Origin: Lysobacteraceae bacterium NML08-0793
GTDB lineage: Bacteria; Pseudomonadota; Gammaproteobacteria; Xanthomonadales; Xanthomonadaceae
Reading direction: 5' to 3'
Length of the DNA: 50,777 nucleotides
Assembly (NCBI GenBank): GCA_002798275.1
Contig: NWQR01000011.1
Span: 1 to 50,777 of the forward strand
The notes beneath the pieces are model-generated. The model had not been told where the DNA came from. It searched no databases and saw only the letters and a list, made by a program, of their open reading frames with translations. This document shows, in pieces, positions 1-7,940 of this stretch (position 1 is the stretch's first letter; the number at the start of each line of letters is the position of its first letter). The translations under genes and the position numbers were made by a program.

Positions 1-221
1 CGGCCGCGAAAGCGGTGGTGAGTGCTGGGAAGAACATCCAGGTATCGACCACGACGAATACAGACGGCAGCACCGACTATGAGGTAGCGACGGCGGATGA
101 TGTTGAGTTTGACAGCGTGACCGCGGGCACGGGTGCGAACCAGGTGAAGCTGGATAGCACGGGCGTGAATGTGGGGGGCAAGACCTACATTACGGGCGCG
201 GGTCTGAATGCGAATGACCAG
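1..221 (+). repeat. Exact direct repeat within adhesin gene, copy 1
   Basis: Bases 1-221 are identical to 637-857, so the two copies are offset by 636 bp (212 codons, in frame). The copy may extend left of the window. It encodes the stalk segment running from AAKAVVSAGKN to GLNANDQ. Confidence 0.95.
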
Positions 222-2579
222 AAGATCACCCAAGTGGCGGATGGTGATTTGAGCGCTGGCAGCAAGGATGCGGTGAATGGGGGTCAGCTGTTTGCGACCA
301 ACCAGAACGTGGCGCAGAACGCGGCCGACATTGCGAATAACGCCACGAACATTGCCAAGGGCATCAATTTTGGTGATGGCACGACGAGCAACAACTACGC
401 CTTGGGTGCGACGCTGAACGTGCGGGGTGACAGCAATGTAACCAGCACGACGACGGCCGATGGTGTGCAACTGGCGCTTGCGAATGTTCTGAACGTAGGC
501 ACTGCCCATCCGGTGGTGATCAATGGCGATACGGGCACGGTGAGTGGCTTGACCAACACCAGCTGGGATCCGGCGGCGATTACCTCAGGTCAGGCGGCGA
601 CGGAAGACCAACTGAAGGCAGTGGATGCACGCGCAGCGGCCGCGAAAGCGGTGGTGAGTGCTGGGAAGAACATCCAGGTATCGACCACGACGAATACAGA
701 CGGCAGCACCGACTATGAGGTAGCGACGGCGGATGATGTTGAGTTTGACAGCGTGACCGCGGGCACGGGTGCGAACCAGGTGAAGCTGGATAGCACGGGC
801 GTGAATGTGGGGGGCAAGACCTACATTACGGGCGCGGGTCTGAATGCGAATGACCAGCAAATCACCAATGTGGCCAGTGGTGGGGACGTTGCCAGCAATG
901 CCGCCAATATCGGTGACGTGAACCGCATTGCCAATGCGGCGGCATCGTCGGCCAAGACGCATTACTACAGTGTCAATGATGGCGGCACGAAGAATGGTAA
1001 CTATGACAATGAAGGTGCAACCGGCGTGAACGCGCTGGCAGCAGGTGTCAATACGTTTGCGACTGCCGCTGAAGCAACCGCGCTGGGGGCGGGTGCTACT
1101 GCCAGCCACGAAGGTAGTGTGGCGCTTGGCTCGGGCTCAGTGACTGCTGATGTGGTGGCGACTGATAAAGCCACGGTGGGCGGCATTACTTATGGCGGTT
1201 TTGCCGGTGATGCTCCGCTTGCAACTGTTAGTGTGGGTAGCGATAGCATCAAGCGCACATTGACCCATGTGGCGGCCGGGCGTATTACGGCAGACTCCAC
1301 CGATGCCATCAATGGCAGCCAGTTGTATGCGACTCAAGTCGTGGTGGGCAATGTGGCACGCACGGCAGCGGCAGCCATCAGTCCGACTTCCACCGTGGAT
1401 GCCAGCGGCAATATCACCGCCAACCTGGTAGTGGGAGGCAATACCTATACCAGTGTGCAGGCTGCTTTGAATGCGCTGCCAAGTGGTATGGGTGGCGGTA
1501 GTGCCGTCAAGTACTACAGCGTCAACTCCTCCGCGACGGGCGCCGGCAGCAATGAGGCCAATGATGGTGCAACGGGCGTGGATGCAATTGCCGCAGGTCC
1601 CAATGCCAGCGCAACGGCGGATCGTGCAACGGCGATTGGCGCCGGGGCTGCCGCCAGCCATGAGGGCAGTGTTGCACTGGGGGCAGGTTCGGTGACTCAG
1701 GCTGTGGACAACAGCGGCCCGTTTAGCTTGACTGGCGGTGCGGCCGCAGGCACCCAGGCTGCTTCGGTGATTTCGGTTGGCAGCGCAGGCAATGAGCGTC
1801 GTATCGTCAATGTGGCGGCTGGTCGCTTGACCGCCGACTCCACTGATGCCGTGAATGGCTCGCAGCTGTTCTTGGTATCCAGTGCGCTCAACAACCTGGG
1901 AAGTGCCACGGCAATGGCGTTGGGCGGTGGTACCAGCTATACCCCGGGAGGTGGCTTGAATGTTGCGCTGACTGTAGGGGGGAATACCTACAACAATGTG
2001 CAGGATGCCCTGAATGCGGTGAATGCCGGATCTGGTGGCGGCAATGTCGCTCCGATCAAAGTTGTGGCAGGTGCCAATACGGTGGTAACCCAGGAAGGGA
2101 ATACCTATACCGTCAGCGTGGTGCAGAACCCCAGCTTTGAACAGGGGGCAACCTTCAATGGCGGTATCTCCGTGGTCGAAGGTCAGAATGTCGATATGGG
2201 CGGGAACGTCGTGCGCAATGTCAGCGCGGGTGTGGCCGATACCGATGCGGTGAATGTCGGCCAACTGCGTGGCACGCTGTCGCAGGCCAATGCCTATGCC
2301 GATGCTCGCTTCAATCAGCTCAGCAATGACATGTGGCAGATTGATCGCGGTTATCGCGGCGCGACCGCTTCGGCCATGGCGATGGCCGGCCTGCCGCAGG
2401 CCTATCTGCCGGGCAAGAGCATGCTGGCAGCCGGTATCGGTGGTTACCGCGGTGAATACGGCATCGCGGTGGGTCTGTCGGGCATTACCGATAACGGCAA
2501 ATGGGTCTACAAGGCTCAGGCCAGCGGCAATACTGCCCGCGACTGGGGCTTCTCCGCCGGTATGGGGATCCAGTGGTGA
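3..2579 (+). CDS. YadA-like trimeric autotransporter adhesin, 3' part (5' end outside window)
   Basis: Trimeric autotransporter adhesin exported to the cell surface, where such proteins bind host or abiotic surfaces. The frame is already open at the left edge, so the start and signal peptide are missing. The visible 858 residues contain stalk repeats (DVEFDSVTAGTG, GLNANDQ), head-type repeats (ATGVNALAAG, SHEGSVALGSGS) given twice, neck motifs of the type ADSTDAINGSQL given several times, and a C-terminal coiled coil plus four-strand YadA anchor (from about AYADARFNQL). The last residue is Trp, an aromatic end expected for BAM recognition. A BamE-like lipoprotein and a DUF4019 gene follow in the same direction. 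The class is certain from the anchor and repeats; the ligand is unknown. An exact 221-bp duplication lies inside the gene. Confidence 0.95.
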   Translation, partial: AAKAVVSAGKNIQVSTTTNTDGSTDYEVATADDVEFDSVTAGTGANQVKLDSTGVNVGGKTYITGAGLNANDQKITQVADGDLSAGSKDAVNGGQLFATNQNVAQNAADIANNATNIAKGINFGDGTTSNNYALGATLNVRGDSNVTSTTTADGVQLALANVLNVGTAHPVVINGDTGTVSGLTNTSWDPAAITSGQAATEDQLKAVDARAAAAKAVVSAGKNIQVSTTTNTDGSTDYEVATADDVEFDSVTAGTGANQVKLDSTGVNVGGKTYITGAGLNANDQQITNVASGGDVASNAANIGDVNRIANAAASSAKTHYYSVNDGGTKNGNYDNEGATGVNALAAGVNTFATAAEATALGAGATASHEGSVALGSGSVTADVVATDKATVGGITYGGFAGDAPLATVSVGSDSIKRTLTHVAAGRITADSTDAINGSQLYATQVVVGNVARTAAAAISPTSTVDASGNITANLVVGGNTYTSVQAALNALPSGMGGGSAVKYYSVNSSATGAGSNEANDGATGVDAIAAGPNASATADRATAIGAGAAASHEGSVALGAGSVTQAVDNSGPFSLTGGAAAGTQAASVISVGSAGNERRIVNVAAGRLTADSTDAVNGSQLFLVSSALNNLGSATAMALGGGTSYTPGGGLNVALTVGGNTYNNVQDALNAVNAGSGGGNVAPIKVVAGANTVVTQEGNTYTVSVVQNPSFEQGATFNGGISVVEGQNVDMGGNVVRNVSAGVADTDAVNVGQLRGTLSQANAYADARFNQLSNDMWQIDRGYRGATASAMAMAGLPQAYLPGKSMLAAGIGGYRGEYGIAVGLSGITDNGKWVYKAQASGNTARDWGFSAGMGIQW
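637..857 (+). repeat. Exact direct repeat within adhesin gene, copy 2
   Basis: Second copy of the 221-bp direct repeat. After it the sequences diverge (GLNANDQK in copy 1, GLNANDQQ in copy 2). The perfect identity at DNA level suggests recent duplication or gene conversion of a stalk module. Confidence 0.95.
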
Positions 2580-2626
2580 TGACAATGAATATCCGCAAGC
2601 AACAATCTGAAAAGAGAGTTTTGATA

Positions 2627-3046
2627 ATGAATCGTGCAATGACGGTATTGGCAGCTGCCCTGACTTTGGGGCTTGCTGCTTGCAGCACCCATATCAGCCG
2701 TGACATCACCGATGATGGGCGTGCCGGGCAGTTGGTATTTCCGGATCGTGAAGATGCACTCATCAAGGATGGCAGTTTCCCCGGTGTGGACGCGCTTTCA
2801 CAGGTGGGCAAGGGCATGAGCAAGGATCAGCTCTACAACTTGCTGGGACGCCCGCATTTTCGTGAAGGTTTTGCCGGGGTGCGCGAGTGGGATTATCTGT
2901 TTCACTTCCGCGAGGGAGACTCGCTGCGTACTTGCCAGTACAAGCTGATTTTCGATGAAAATTATCGGGTCGGCAGCATGTACTGGCTGCCGGAAGATTG
3001 CGCATCGGTACTGAAGCCTGCGGCAAGTACCGCACCCGTGCAGTAA
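2627..3046 (+). CDS. BamE/SmpA-OmlA-like outer membrane lipoprotein
   Basis: Predicted 139-residue lipoprotein. A short signal peptide ends in the lipobox LAAC with Cys19 as the lipidated residue. The segment GMSKDQLYNLLGRPHFREG followed by EWDYLFHF is typical of the BamE (SmpA/OmlA) fold, which in BAM helps fold outer membrane proteins. The start at 2627 is chosen because a purine-rich ribosome binding site (AAGAGAG) precedes it and the signal peptide begins there. The gene lies 47 bp after the autotransporter, so it may be a dedicated helper for that adhesin rather than the housekeeping BamE; this is inference. The DUF4019 gene follows 23 bp later, suggesting one transcript. Confidence 0.85.
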   Translation: MNRAMTVLAAALTLGLAACSTHISRDITDDGRAGQLVFPDREDALIKDGSFPGVDALSQVGKGMSKDQLYNLLGRPHFREGFAGVREWDYLFHFREGDSLRTCQYKLIFDENYRVGSMYWLPEDCASVLKPAASTAPVQ

Positions 3047-3069
3047 TCCAAATCCTGAGGAGACGCATT

Positions 3070-3543
3070 ATGAAAAATATTTGGCTTGCACTTGCATTGT
3101 GTTCGTTGTTGCCGATGAGCCCGCTCATGGCGCAGCAACGTGCAGCGCAGGGGGCCGCGCAATCCGTGCAGGATATTGATCCGGGCAGCGTGACGGCCGG
3201 AGCCCGTCAGGTGCTGGAATTGATTGATGGCAATCGTGCGGCAGAGGTCTGGGAGGGCAGTTCAAATGTGGCCAAGCGCAGCATTGCCCGTGATGCCTTC
3301 GTGCAGCAGGCGATGGCGGCACGCGCTTCGCTGGGGCGTGCGGTTTCACGCACATGGTTGTCGGTGCTTCGCCAGCAAGTCGATGCTAATGCTGCACAAC
3401 AACCTGGTAACCCGCCGCAGGGAATGTACATTAGCGTGCGTTTTGCCACTACTTTTGCCAATGGCCGCAGTGCGATAGAGCTGGTGACTTTCCGCATGGA
3501 TGAGGATGCGACTTGGCGTTTGGCCGGCTATACCACGCAATGA
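3070..3543 (+). CDS. DUF4019 family exported protein
   Basis: Predicted 157-residue protein with a cleavable signal peptide (MKNIWLALALCSLLPMSPLMA) and a DUF4019 domain, recognised by the order ARQVLELID, EVWEGSS, LGRAVSRTW, PPQGMYISVRFATTFANG and the closing WRLAGY. The function of the family is not known. The start at 3070 has a clear AGGAG at 3058-3062. It is the last gene of the apparent adhesin/BamE-like/DUF4019 unit and is followed at once by a strong terminator. Confidence 0.85.
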   Translation: MKNIWLALALCSLLPMSPLMAQQRAAQGAAQSVQDIDPGSVTAGARQVLELIDGNRAAEVWEGSSNVAKRSIARDAFVQQAMAARASLGRAVSRTWLSVLRQQVDANAAQQPGNPPQGMYISVRFATTFANGRSAIELVTFRMDEDATWRLAGYTTQ

Positions 3544-3567
3544 GCGTGATTTTGATGATGTAAAAGC

Positions 3568-3601
3568 AAACGCCCCATGGGGTTTTCCATGGGGCGTTTT
3601 T
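3568..3601 (+). terminator. Intrinsic terminator after the adhesin unit
   Basis: Perfect inverted repeat (AAACGCCCCATGG and its complement, six-base loop at 3581-3586) followed by a run of T. It lies 24 bp after the DUF4019 stop and closes the adhesin unit. Confidence 0.9.
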
Positions 3602-3618
3602 CATGGCAGATTTTCAGT

Positions 3619-4110
3619 TTAGCGCGCATAAACCCGGCCATTTTGCACCTGTACCAAGCTGCCCTGGTGAATGCCGGGGATTTCATTTTGTGACACTACG
3701 ATTTCCCGGCCATTGTCCATGCGTACGTGGACATTGTAGGCTGGTGCCGACACCCGGTTCTGGATGGCATGACCGACGGCGGCACCACCGGCGGCGCCTG
3801 CGACGGCAGCGGCATTGCGGCGGCGCTGGCTGTCGGTATTGTCCTTGGCGATTTCGCGTGCGGCCACGGCGCCGACAATGCCGCCAATCACGGCGCCGGT
3901 TGCAGCCGGGGCATGACGGCCTGGCAGGACTTCAATCCGGGTGACCGTACCGCAGTCATGACAGCCATACTGGCTGCCACCGTAATAACCACTGTTGCCA
4001 TAACCGCTGTTATGACCACCATAGTATTGCCCCGAAGGGCTGCTGGCGCAGGCCGACAAGGTGAGGATGGAAGCGGCAATCAAGGTGATGCGGACAGGAT
4101 GGAAATTCAT
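3619..4110 (-). CDS. Glycine-zipper 2TM-domain lipoprotein
   Basis: Predicted 163-residue outer membrane lipoprotein. The signal peptide MNFHPVRITLIAASILTLSAC ends with a lipobox Cys. A Gly/Tyr-rich linker (about residues 26-48) leads to a glycine-zipper segment (GAVIGGIVGAVAAREIA and AAAVAGAAGGAAVGHAI), which is the rickettsial 17-kDa antigen/SlyB type. The C-terminal half carries the small beta domain YNVHVRMDNGREIVV. Such proteins affect envelope integrity, but the precise role is unknown. AAGGAG stands a few bases before the ATG at 4110. It is convergent with the DUF4019 gene. Confidence 0.85.
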   Translation of the reverse strand: MNFHPVRITLIAASILTLSACASSPSGQYYGGHNSGYGNSGYYGGSQYGCHDCGTVTRIEVLPGRHAPAATGAVIGGIVGAVAAREIAKDNTDSQRRRNAAAVAGAAGGAAVGHAIQNRVSAPAYNVHVRMDNGREIVVSQNEIPGIHQGSLVQVQNGRVYAR

Positions 4111-4231
4111 GAAAAACTCCTTGTGGGGGTACAGGCGGCTGCCTGTGGCTGATGCTGCTGCTCAAGGGCTGAATCAAGCATCAATTTGTCCGGTCACGCG
4201 GATTTTTTGTCAGTACTGATTCATGCAGGCT

Positions 4232-4309
4232 CCTCGCAGGTCTTGGAGACCGGTCACGAATCAATCATGCAATTGATTGGCGTGGGCTGGCAACGCCAGG
4301 AGGGCGTTG
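4232..4309. repeat. Structured intergenic repeat, copy 1
   Basis: About 78 bp nearly identical to 5741-5818 (CTCGCAGGTCT..GGAGACCGG, CACGAATCAATCATG, GATTGGCGTGGGCTG, AACGCCAGGAGGGCG). It can fold into consecutive stem-loops: GGTCT/AGACC around 4239-4251, AATCAAT/ATTGATT around 4259-4278, and CAACGCC/GGCGTTG around 4291-4309. It occupies the 287-bp gene-free stretch between the glycine-zipper lipoprotein and the cytochrome gene. No protein-coding gene is supported in that stretch. Confidence 0.75.
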
Positions 4310-4329
4310 TTCAGACTTTCCGTGAGGGG

Positions 4330-4363
4330 CAAAACAAAAGCCCGGCGATGGTCGCCGGGCTTT
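4330..4363 (-). terminator. Intrinsic terminator of the cytochrome gene
   Basis: Perfect 12-bp stem (4337-4348 with 4352-4363, three-base loop). On the minus strand it is followed by TTTTGTTTTG, about 35 bp beyond the stop of the cytochrome c' gene. Confidence 0.85.
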
Positions 4364-4397
4364 GGGATGTATGGTTTAGGCTCGTTTTTCGAGGCTA

Positions 4398-4847
4398 TCA
4401 GGACTTTTTGAAGTCGTCGTGGCAGGCTTTGCACTGTCCTCCAACATCCCCCAGGGTCTTGCCGAGGCTTTCGCAGGACAGCGGCGGGTTGGCAAGTGCG
4501 GCATCCAGTGCGGCGCGGAAGTTGGCGCTGTGCTTGCCGAAGCGCTCGTCACTGGCAAGGTCGGTAAATGCAAAGTCCACATCATCACCCATGCGGCGCA
4601 GGGTTTGCAGATGCGGCAGGGCATCGGTGGCATTGCAGCGATTGGTTTCGATATTGCCCTTGAGCTTGCCCATATGCCAGCCCATGACCGTCATCACGCT
4701 GTCGGGGAAATGGTCTTTGCGGGCCTCCAGCGCGCGCAGTGTCATCACTGTGGCGATTGCGCCCAGCACCAACCCCAGTACGAGTACGACGAGATAGCGC
4801 TTGGCGGCGGAAGGTTTTTTGGTGATTTCAGTGGCTGGCGTGGACAT
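4398..4847 (-). CDS. Membrane-anchored class II cytochrome c (cytochrome c' type)
   Basis: Predicted 149-residue haem protein. An N-terminal membrane anchor (about residues 17-38, YLVVLVLGLVLGAIATVMTL) is followed by a four-helix-bundle-like domain. The haem-binding motif CKACH lies right at the C-terminus (Cys139, Cys142, His143), which is the hallmark of cytochrome c'/c556. The family acts in periplasmic electron transfer or NO binding. The start at 4847 is preferred because GGAGAG lies just upstream; longer in-frame starts exist but lack support. It is divergent from tcdA. The partner oxidoreductase is not visible here. Confidence 0.8.
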   Translation of the reverse strand: MSTPATEITKKPSAAKRYLVVLVLGLVLGAIATVMTLRALEARKDHFPDSVMTVMGWHMGKLKGNIETNRCNATDALPHLQTLRRMGDDVDFAFTDLASDERFGKHSANFRAALDAALANPPLSCESLGKTLGDVGGQCKACHDDFKKS

Positions 4848-4865
4848 GGGACTCTCCATTCGGGC

Positions 4866-4894
4866 TTGCATAGCAGTAAGCCGGTCAAGATAAC
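4866..4894 (+). promoter_or_regulatory. Candidate sigma-70 promoter for tcdA
   Basis: TTGCAT (4866-4871), a 17-bp spacer, then GATAAC (4889-4894), 25 bp before the tcdA ATG. It is an imperfect match in the right place, between two divergent genes. Confidence 0.4.
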
Positions 4895-4918
4895 ACGCAG
4901 GCCGGTTAAAATTCACCG

Positions 4919-5713
4919 ATGAATATGGCAGCAGAACGATTTTCCGGCATTGAGCGCCTGTATGGCCGTGGCACATTGGCGCATTTGGCAGGCAAGCATG
5001 TGGCCGTGGTGGGAATTGGCGGTGTCGGCTCCTGGGCAGTGGAGGCGCTGGCAAGAAGTGGCGTGGGTCGGCTGACGCTGATTGATGCCGATGACCTGTG
5101 CGTATCCAATACCAACCGCCAATTGCCGGCGATGGATGGCCAATACGGACGCATCAAGGCCGAAGTCATGGCCGAGCGCTGCCGCGCCATCAATCCGGAA
5201 ATCCGTGTGGATGTGCTGGCTTCATTCTTGACTCCCAGCAATATGGCCGAGCTTTTGCCGGGGCATGATTTGGTGCTGGATGCCTGTGACAGCTTCCGGG
5301 TCAAGGTGGAGATGATTGCTTTTTGCCGTCGGCGCAAGTTGCCGTTGGTGACGGTGGGCGCCGCTGGCGGTCGCAGCGATGTGACGCAAATCCGGGTACG
5401 TGACCTTTCCCGTACCGAGCATGATGCGATGCTGTCACTGATTCGCAAAAAACTGCGTGGCGAATTCAATTTTCCCAAGAATCGCGACCGTTATTTTGGC
5501 GTGCCAGCGGTGTATTCCCTGGAAAACGTGCGCTACCCGCAGGCCGATGGCACGGTCTGCGGGATTCGTCCGGCGCTGGGCGCAGATGAAGGCTTCAAGC
5601 TCGACTGCGGCGCGGGGTTGGGCGCGGCCACGCATGTCACCGGGGCTTTTGCCTTTGCCGCAGTGGGCAAGGTGCTGGAAATGCTTTTGAAAGACGCCGG
5701 CAGCGCGCTTTAA
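4919..5713 (+). CDS. tcdA: tRNA threonylcarbamoyladenosine dehydratase TcdA
   Basis: E1-like ATP-dependent enzyme (formerly CsdL/YgdL, ThiF/MoeB/HesA superfamily) that cyclises t6A37 in ANN-decoding tRNAs to ct6A. The 264 residues include the nucleotide-binding VVGIGGVGSWAVEALARSG (from about residue 29), the LIDADDLCVSNTNRQ segment typical of E1-like enzymes, VTVGAAGG, and the family signature YPQADGTVC followed by GAATHVTG. Length matches E. coli TcdA closely. The ATG at 4919 has only a weak ribosome binding site, and an ATG six bases later is an alternative. It stands alone, with a structured repeat directly after its stop. Confidence 0.92.
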   Translation: MNMAAERFSGIERLYGRGTLAHLAGKHVAVVGIGGVGSWAVEALARSGVGRLTLIDADDLCVSNTNRQLPAMDGQYGRIKAEVMAERCRAINPEIRVDVLASFLTPSNMAELLPGHDLVLDACDSFRVKVEMIAFCRRRKLPLVTVGAAGGRSDVTQIRVRDLSRTEHDAMLSLIRKKLRGEFNFPKNRDRYFGVPAVYSLENVRYPQADGTVCGIRPALGADEGFKLDCGAGLGAATHVTGAFAFAAVGKVLEMLLKDAGSAL

Positions 5714-5818
5714 GGCGCCTCTGAATATGTCAGAGACGCCTCGCAGGTCTGGAGACCGGCCACGAATCAATCATGTCAGTGATTGATTGGCGTGGGCTGA
5801 TAACGCCAGGAGGGCGCT
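5714..5818. repeat. Structured intergenic repeat, copy 2, with terminal hairpin
   Basis: Bases 5714-5740 form a hairpin (GGCG-C-CTCTGA / TCAGAG-A-CGCC). Bases 5741-5818 match the repeat at 4232-4309, with small indels near the centre. It fills the whole gap between the convergent tcdA and FadJ-like genes and may serve as their bidirectional terminator. The hairpin start (CCTCTGAATA) resembles the terminal repeat of the MITE-like element at 45730. Confidence 0.75.
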
Positions 5819-5820
5819 CC

Positions 5821-7875
5821 TTAACTGCGCAGCGCCGGGTTGTCCCAGCCGGGGCGCGGTGCAAAGCGCTCGCCATATTGGCCTTGCAAGGCTTTGAGTT
5901 TTGCCAGCAATGCATCGACGCCGGTTTCGCGGATGTATTGAATCGGGCCGCCCCGGAATGGGGCAAAGCCGGTGCCGAAAATCACGCCGCCATCGAGCAA
6001 GTCGGCATCGCTGACCACGCCATCGTTGAGGCAGGCGACGGCTTCGTTCAGCAGTGGCAGAATCAGGCGCTCTTGCAGGTCTTGGGGGGCTTGATAGTCC
6101 TTGGGCAGTGCCGGTTTGCGGGCTTTGCCGTTTTCCCAAAGATAAATGCCTTGGCCGTCTTTTTTGCCGCGTTTGCCCATTTCCGGAGGGGTGGCGAGGG
6201 CGGCGGGGATTTCAAGTCCCAGGAACGGGGCAAGCTCGGCTCCAACGCCTGCGGCCACATCCAGCCCCACGGTATCGACCAGCTCCACGGGTCCCATCGG
6301 CATGCCGAACTTCACTGCGGCCTTGTCGATGGCGGCTGCGGGGATGCCCTCGGCGTAGGCGCGCATGGCTTCGAGCAGGTAAGGGAACAGCACGCGGTTG
6401 ACCAGAAAGCCCGGCGTGCCCGCGACCGGCACGGGCAGCTTGTCGAGCTTTTTGCAAAAGGCGGCAAGGCGCTGCTCGGTATCGGTGGCCATGCCATCGT
6501 GGCGGATGATTTCCACCAGCGGCATCAGCGCCACCGGGTTGAAGTAATGCAGACCGGCAAACTGTGCCGGGCGCTGAATATGCGCGCTCAACTCTGCCAG
6601 CGGGATCGAGGAAGTGTTGGTGGTGAGCAGGGCATTGGCCGACATTTGTGGCTCGATACGGGCGTACAGCTCACGCTTGGCATCAGCCCGTTCGATGATC
6701 GCCTCGATGACGAGATCGGCCTTGGCAATGCCTTCGCCAGCCAAATCTCCCTTCAGGCGGGCGGCGACTGCTGGGCGCTTGTGCGCGTCCTTGATGCGTT
6801 TGGCAAACAGCTCGTCTGCGCGGGAAAGCGCCGCGTCAATGTATTTTTGCTCGCGGTCTTGCAGGGTTACTTCAAAGCCTTTGTAGGCGCTCCATGCTGC
6901 GATATCGCCGCCCATGACACCTGCGCCGATCACATGCACCTTGTCGATGCCGGAATCGCCACTGCCCAGTTGTTTCATGCGCTCTTGCAGAAAGAACACG
7001 CGAATCAGATTGCGGGCAGTCGGCGTGGCGGCCAACTTGACCACACCCTGGCGCTCACGCGCCAGTCGTTTTTGCGTGTTGCTGCCGCCTTTTTGCCAAC
7101 TATCAATCAGGGCATAGGGCGCCGGGTAATGCGCTTTTGGGGCTTTTTTCGCCACTTGTTTCTGCATTTGCGGCGCGAGGATTTGCCGCGCCAGCCAGTT
7201 GTTGCTGAGCCAAGCCAGGGCGCGTTGCTTGAAGGGGCGCTCGGCACCGCGCAAGACCAGCAGCGTGGCATCTTCCAGGAGTGTGGCAGGCTCGGATACG
7301 CGATCCACCAGACCGAGCGCCTGCGCGGCCTTGGCATTGACGCTGCGCCCGGTCAGCATCAGGTCGAAAGCCGCAGGCGCGCCAATCAGCCGTGGCAAGC
7401 GCACGCTGCCGCCCCAGCCGGGAAAAATGCCGAGCTTGACTTCTGGCAGGCCAATCCGGGTACTAGGGTCGCTGCTGGCAACGCGATAGTCGCAGGCCAG
7501 TGCGATTTCGGTGCCGCCGCCCATGCAAAAGCCGTGAATTGCGGCGACCGTCGGGCAGGGCAGGCGGGCGAGTTTTTCAAACACGTTTTGGCCACGCAAA
7601 ATGGCATCGCCGACCGTGCCCTTGCGGTCGAATTCGGCAAACTCCTTGATGTCGGCGCCGGCGATGAAACCACTGGCTTTGGCCGAGGCCAGAATCAGGC
7701 CGCGCGGCGGCTCCATTGCCAGGCGCTCGACAATCGCTTCGAGCTCCAGTAGCACCTCTTGGGCGAAGGTGTTGACCGATTGGCCTTCGCGGTCGAACAG
7801 CAGCATCAGAATGCCGTCATCGCGTGATTGGATTTGCCAGTTTTTCAGGGTCAGGCCGTCGAAGTGGGGCATCAT
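5821..7875 (-). CDS. Multifunctional enoyl-CoA hydratase/3-hydroxyacyl-CoA dehydrogenase (FadJ/FadB type)
   Basis: Cytoplasmic fatty-acid beta-oxidation alpha subunit of 684 residues. The N-terminal crotonase domain shows the oxyanion-hole GADIKEF (about 73-79) and the two catalytic glutamates in GGGTE (Glu123) and LPEVKLG (Glu145). The dehydrogenase part starts with the NAD-binding VIGAGVMGG and contains HYFNPV with the catalytic His; a duplicated C-terminal dehydrogenase domain follows. Start choice is uncertain: ATG 7875 or 7872 fit the family, an ATG at 7905 would add ten residues, and none has a strong ribosome binding site. The thiolase partner is not in the window, so the FadB versus FadJ assignment stays open. 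Confidence 0.9.
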   Translation of the reverse strand: MMPHFDGLTLKNWQIQSRDDGILMLLFDREGQSVNTFAQEVLLELEAIVERLAMEPPRGLILASAKASGFIAGADIKEFAEFDRKGTVGDAILRGQNVFEKLARLPCPTVAAIHGFCMGGGTEIALACDYRVASSDPSTRIGLPEVKLGIFPGWGGSVRLPRLIGAPAAFDLMLTGRSVNAKAAQALGLVDRVSEPATLLEDATLLVLRGAERPFKQRALAWLSNNWLARQILAPQMQKQVAKKAPKAHYPAPYALIDSWQKGGSNTQKRLARERQGVVKLAATPTARNLIRVFFLQERMKQLGSGDSGIDKVHVIGAGVMGGDIAAWSAYKGFEVTLQDREQKYIDAALSRADELFAKRIKDAHKRPAVAARLKGDLAGEGIAKADLVIEAIIERADAKRELYARIEPQMSANALLTTNTSSIPLAELSAHIQRPAQFAGLHYFNPVALMPLVEIIRHDGMATDTEQRLAAFCKKLDKLPVPVAGTPGFLVNRVLFPYLLEAMRAYAEGIPAAAIDKAAVKFGMPMGPVELVDTVGLDVAAGVGAELAPFLGLEIPAALATPPEMGKRGKKDGQGIYLWENGKARKPALPKDYQAPQDLQERLILPLLNEAVACLNDGVVSDADLLDGGVIFGTGFAPFRGGPIQYIRETGVDALLAKLKALQGQYGERFAPRPGWDNPALRS

Positions 7876-7940
7876 GGCAGTGCATCCGATAGGGTATGGA
7901 GCCATTTTATAACCGCTGCATGAGCGCGGGGTGTCAATGG

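Noticed and set aside
1137-2639. Long open frame of 500 codons on the minus strand opposite the adhesin gene
   Set aside because: It is an antisense shadow of a GC-rich repetitive gene, with His/Arg/Ile-rich nonsense composition and no recognisable domain or ribosome binding site.
5773-7752. Open frame of 659 codons on the plus strand opposite the FadJ-like gene
   Set aside because: The minus-strand frame has complete enzyme motifs; the plus-strand frame is compositional shadow with no family features.
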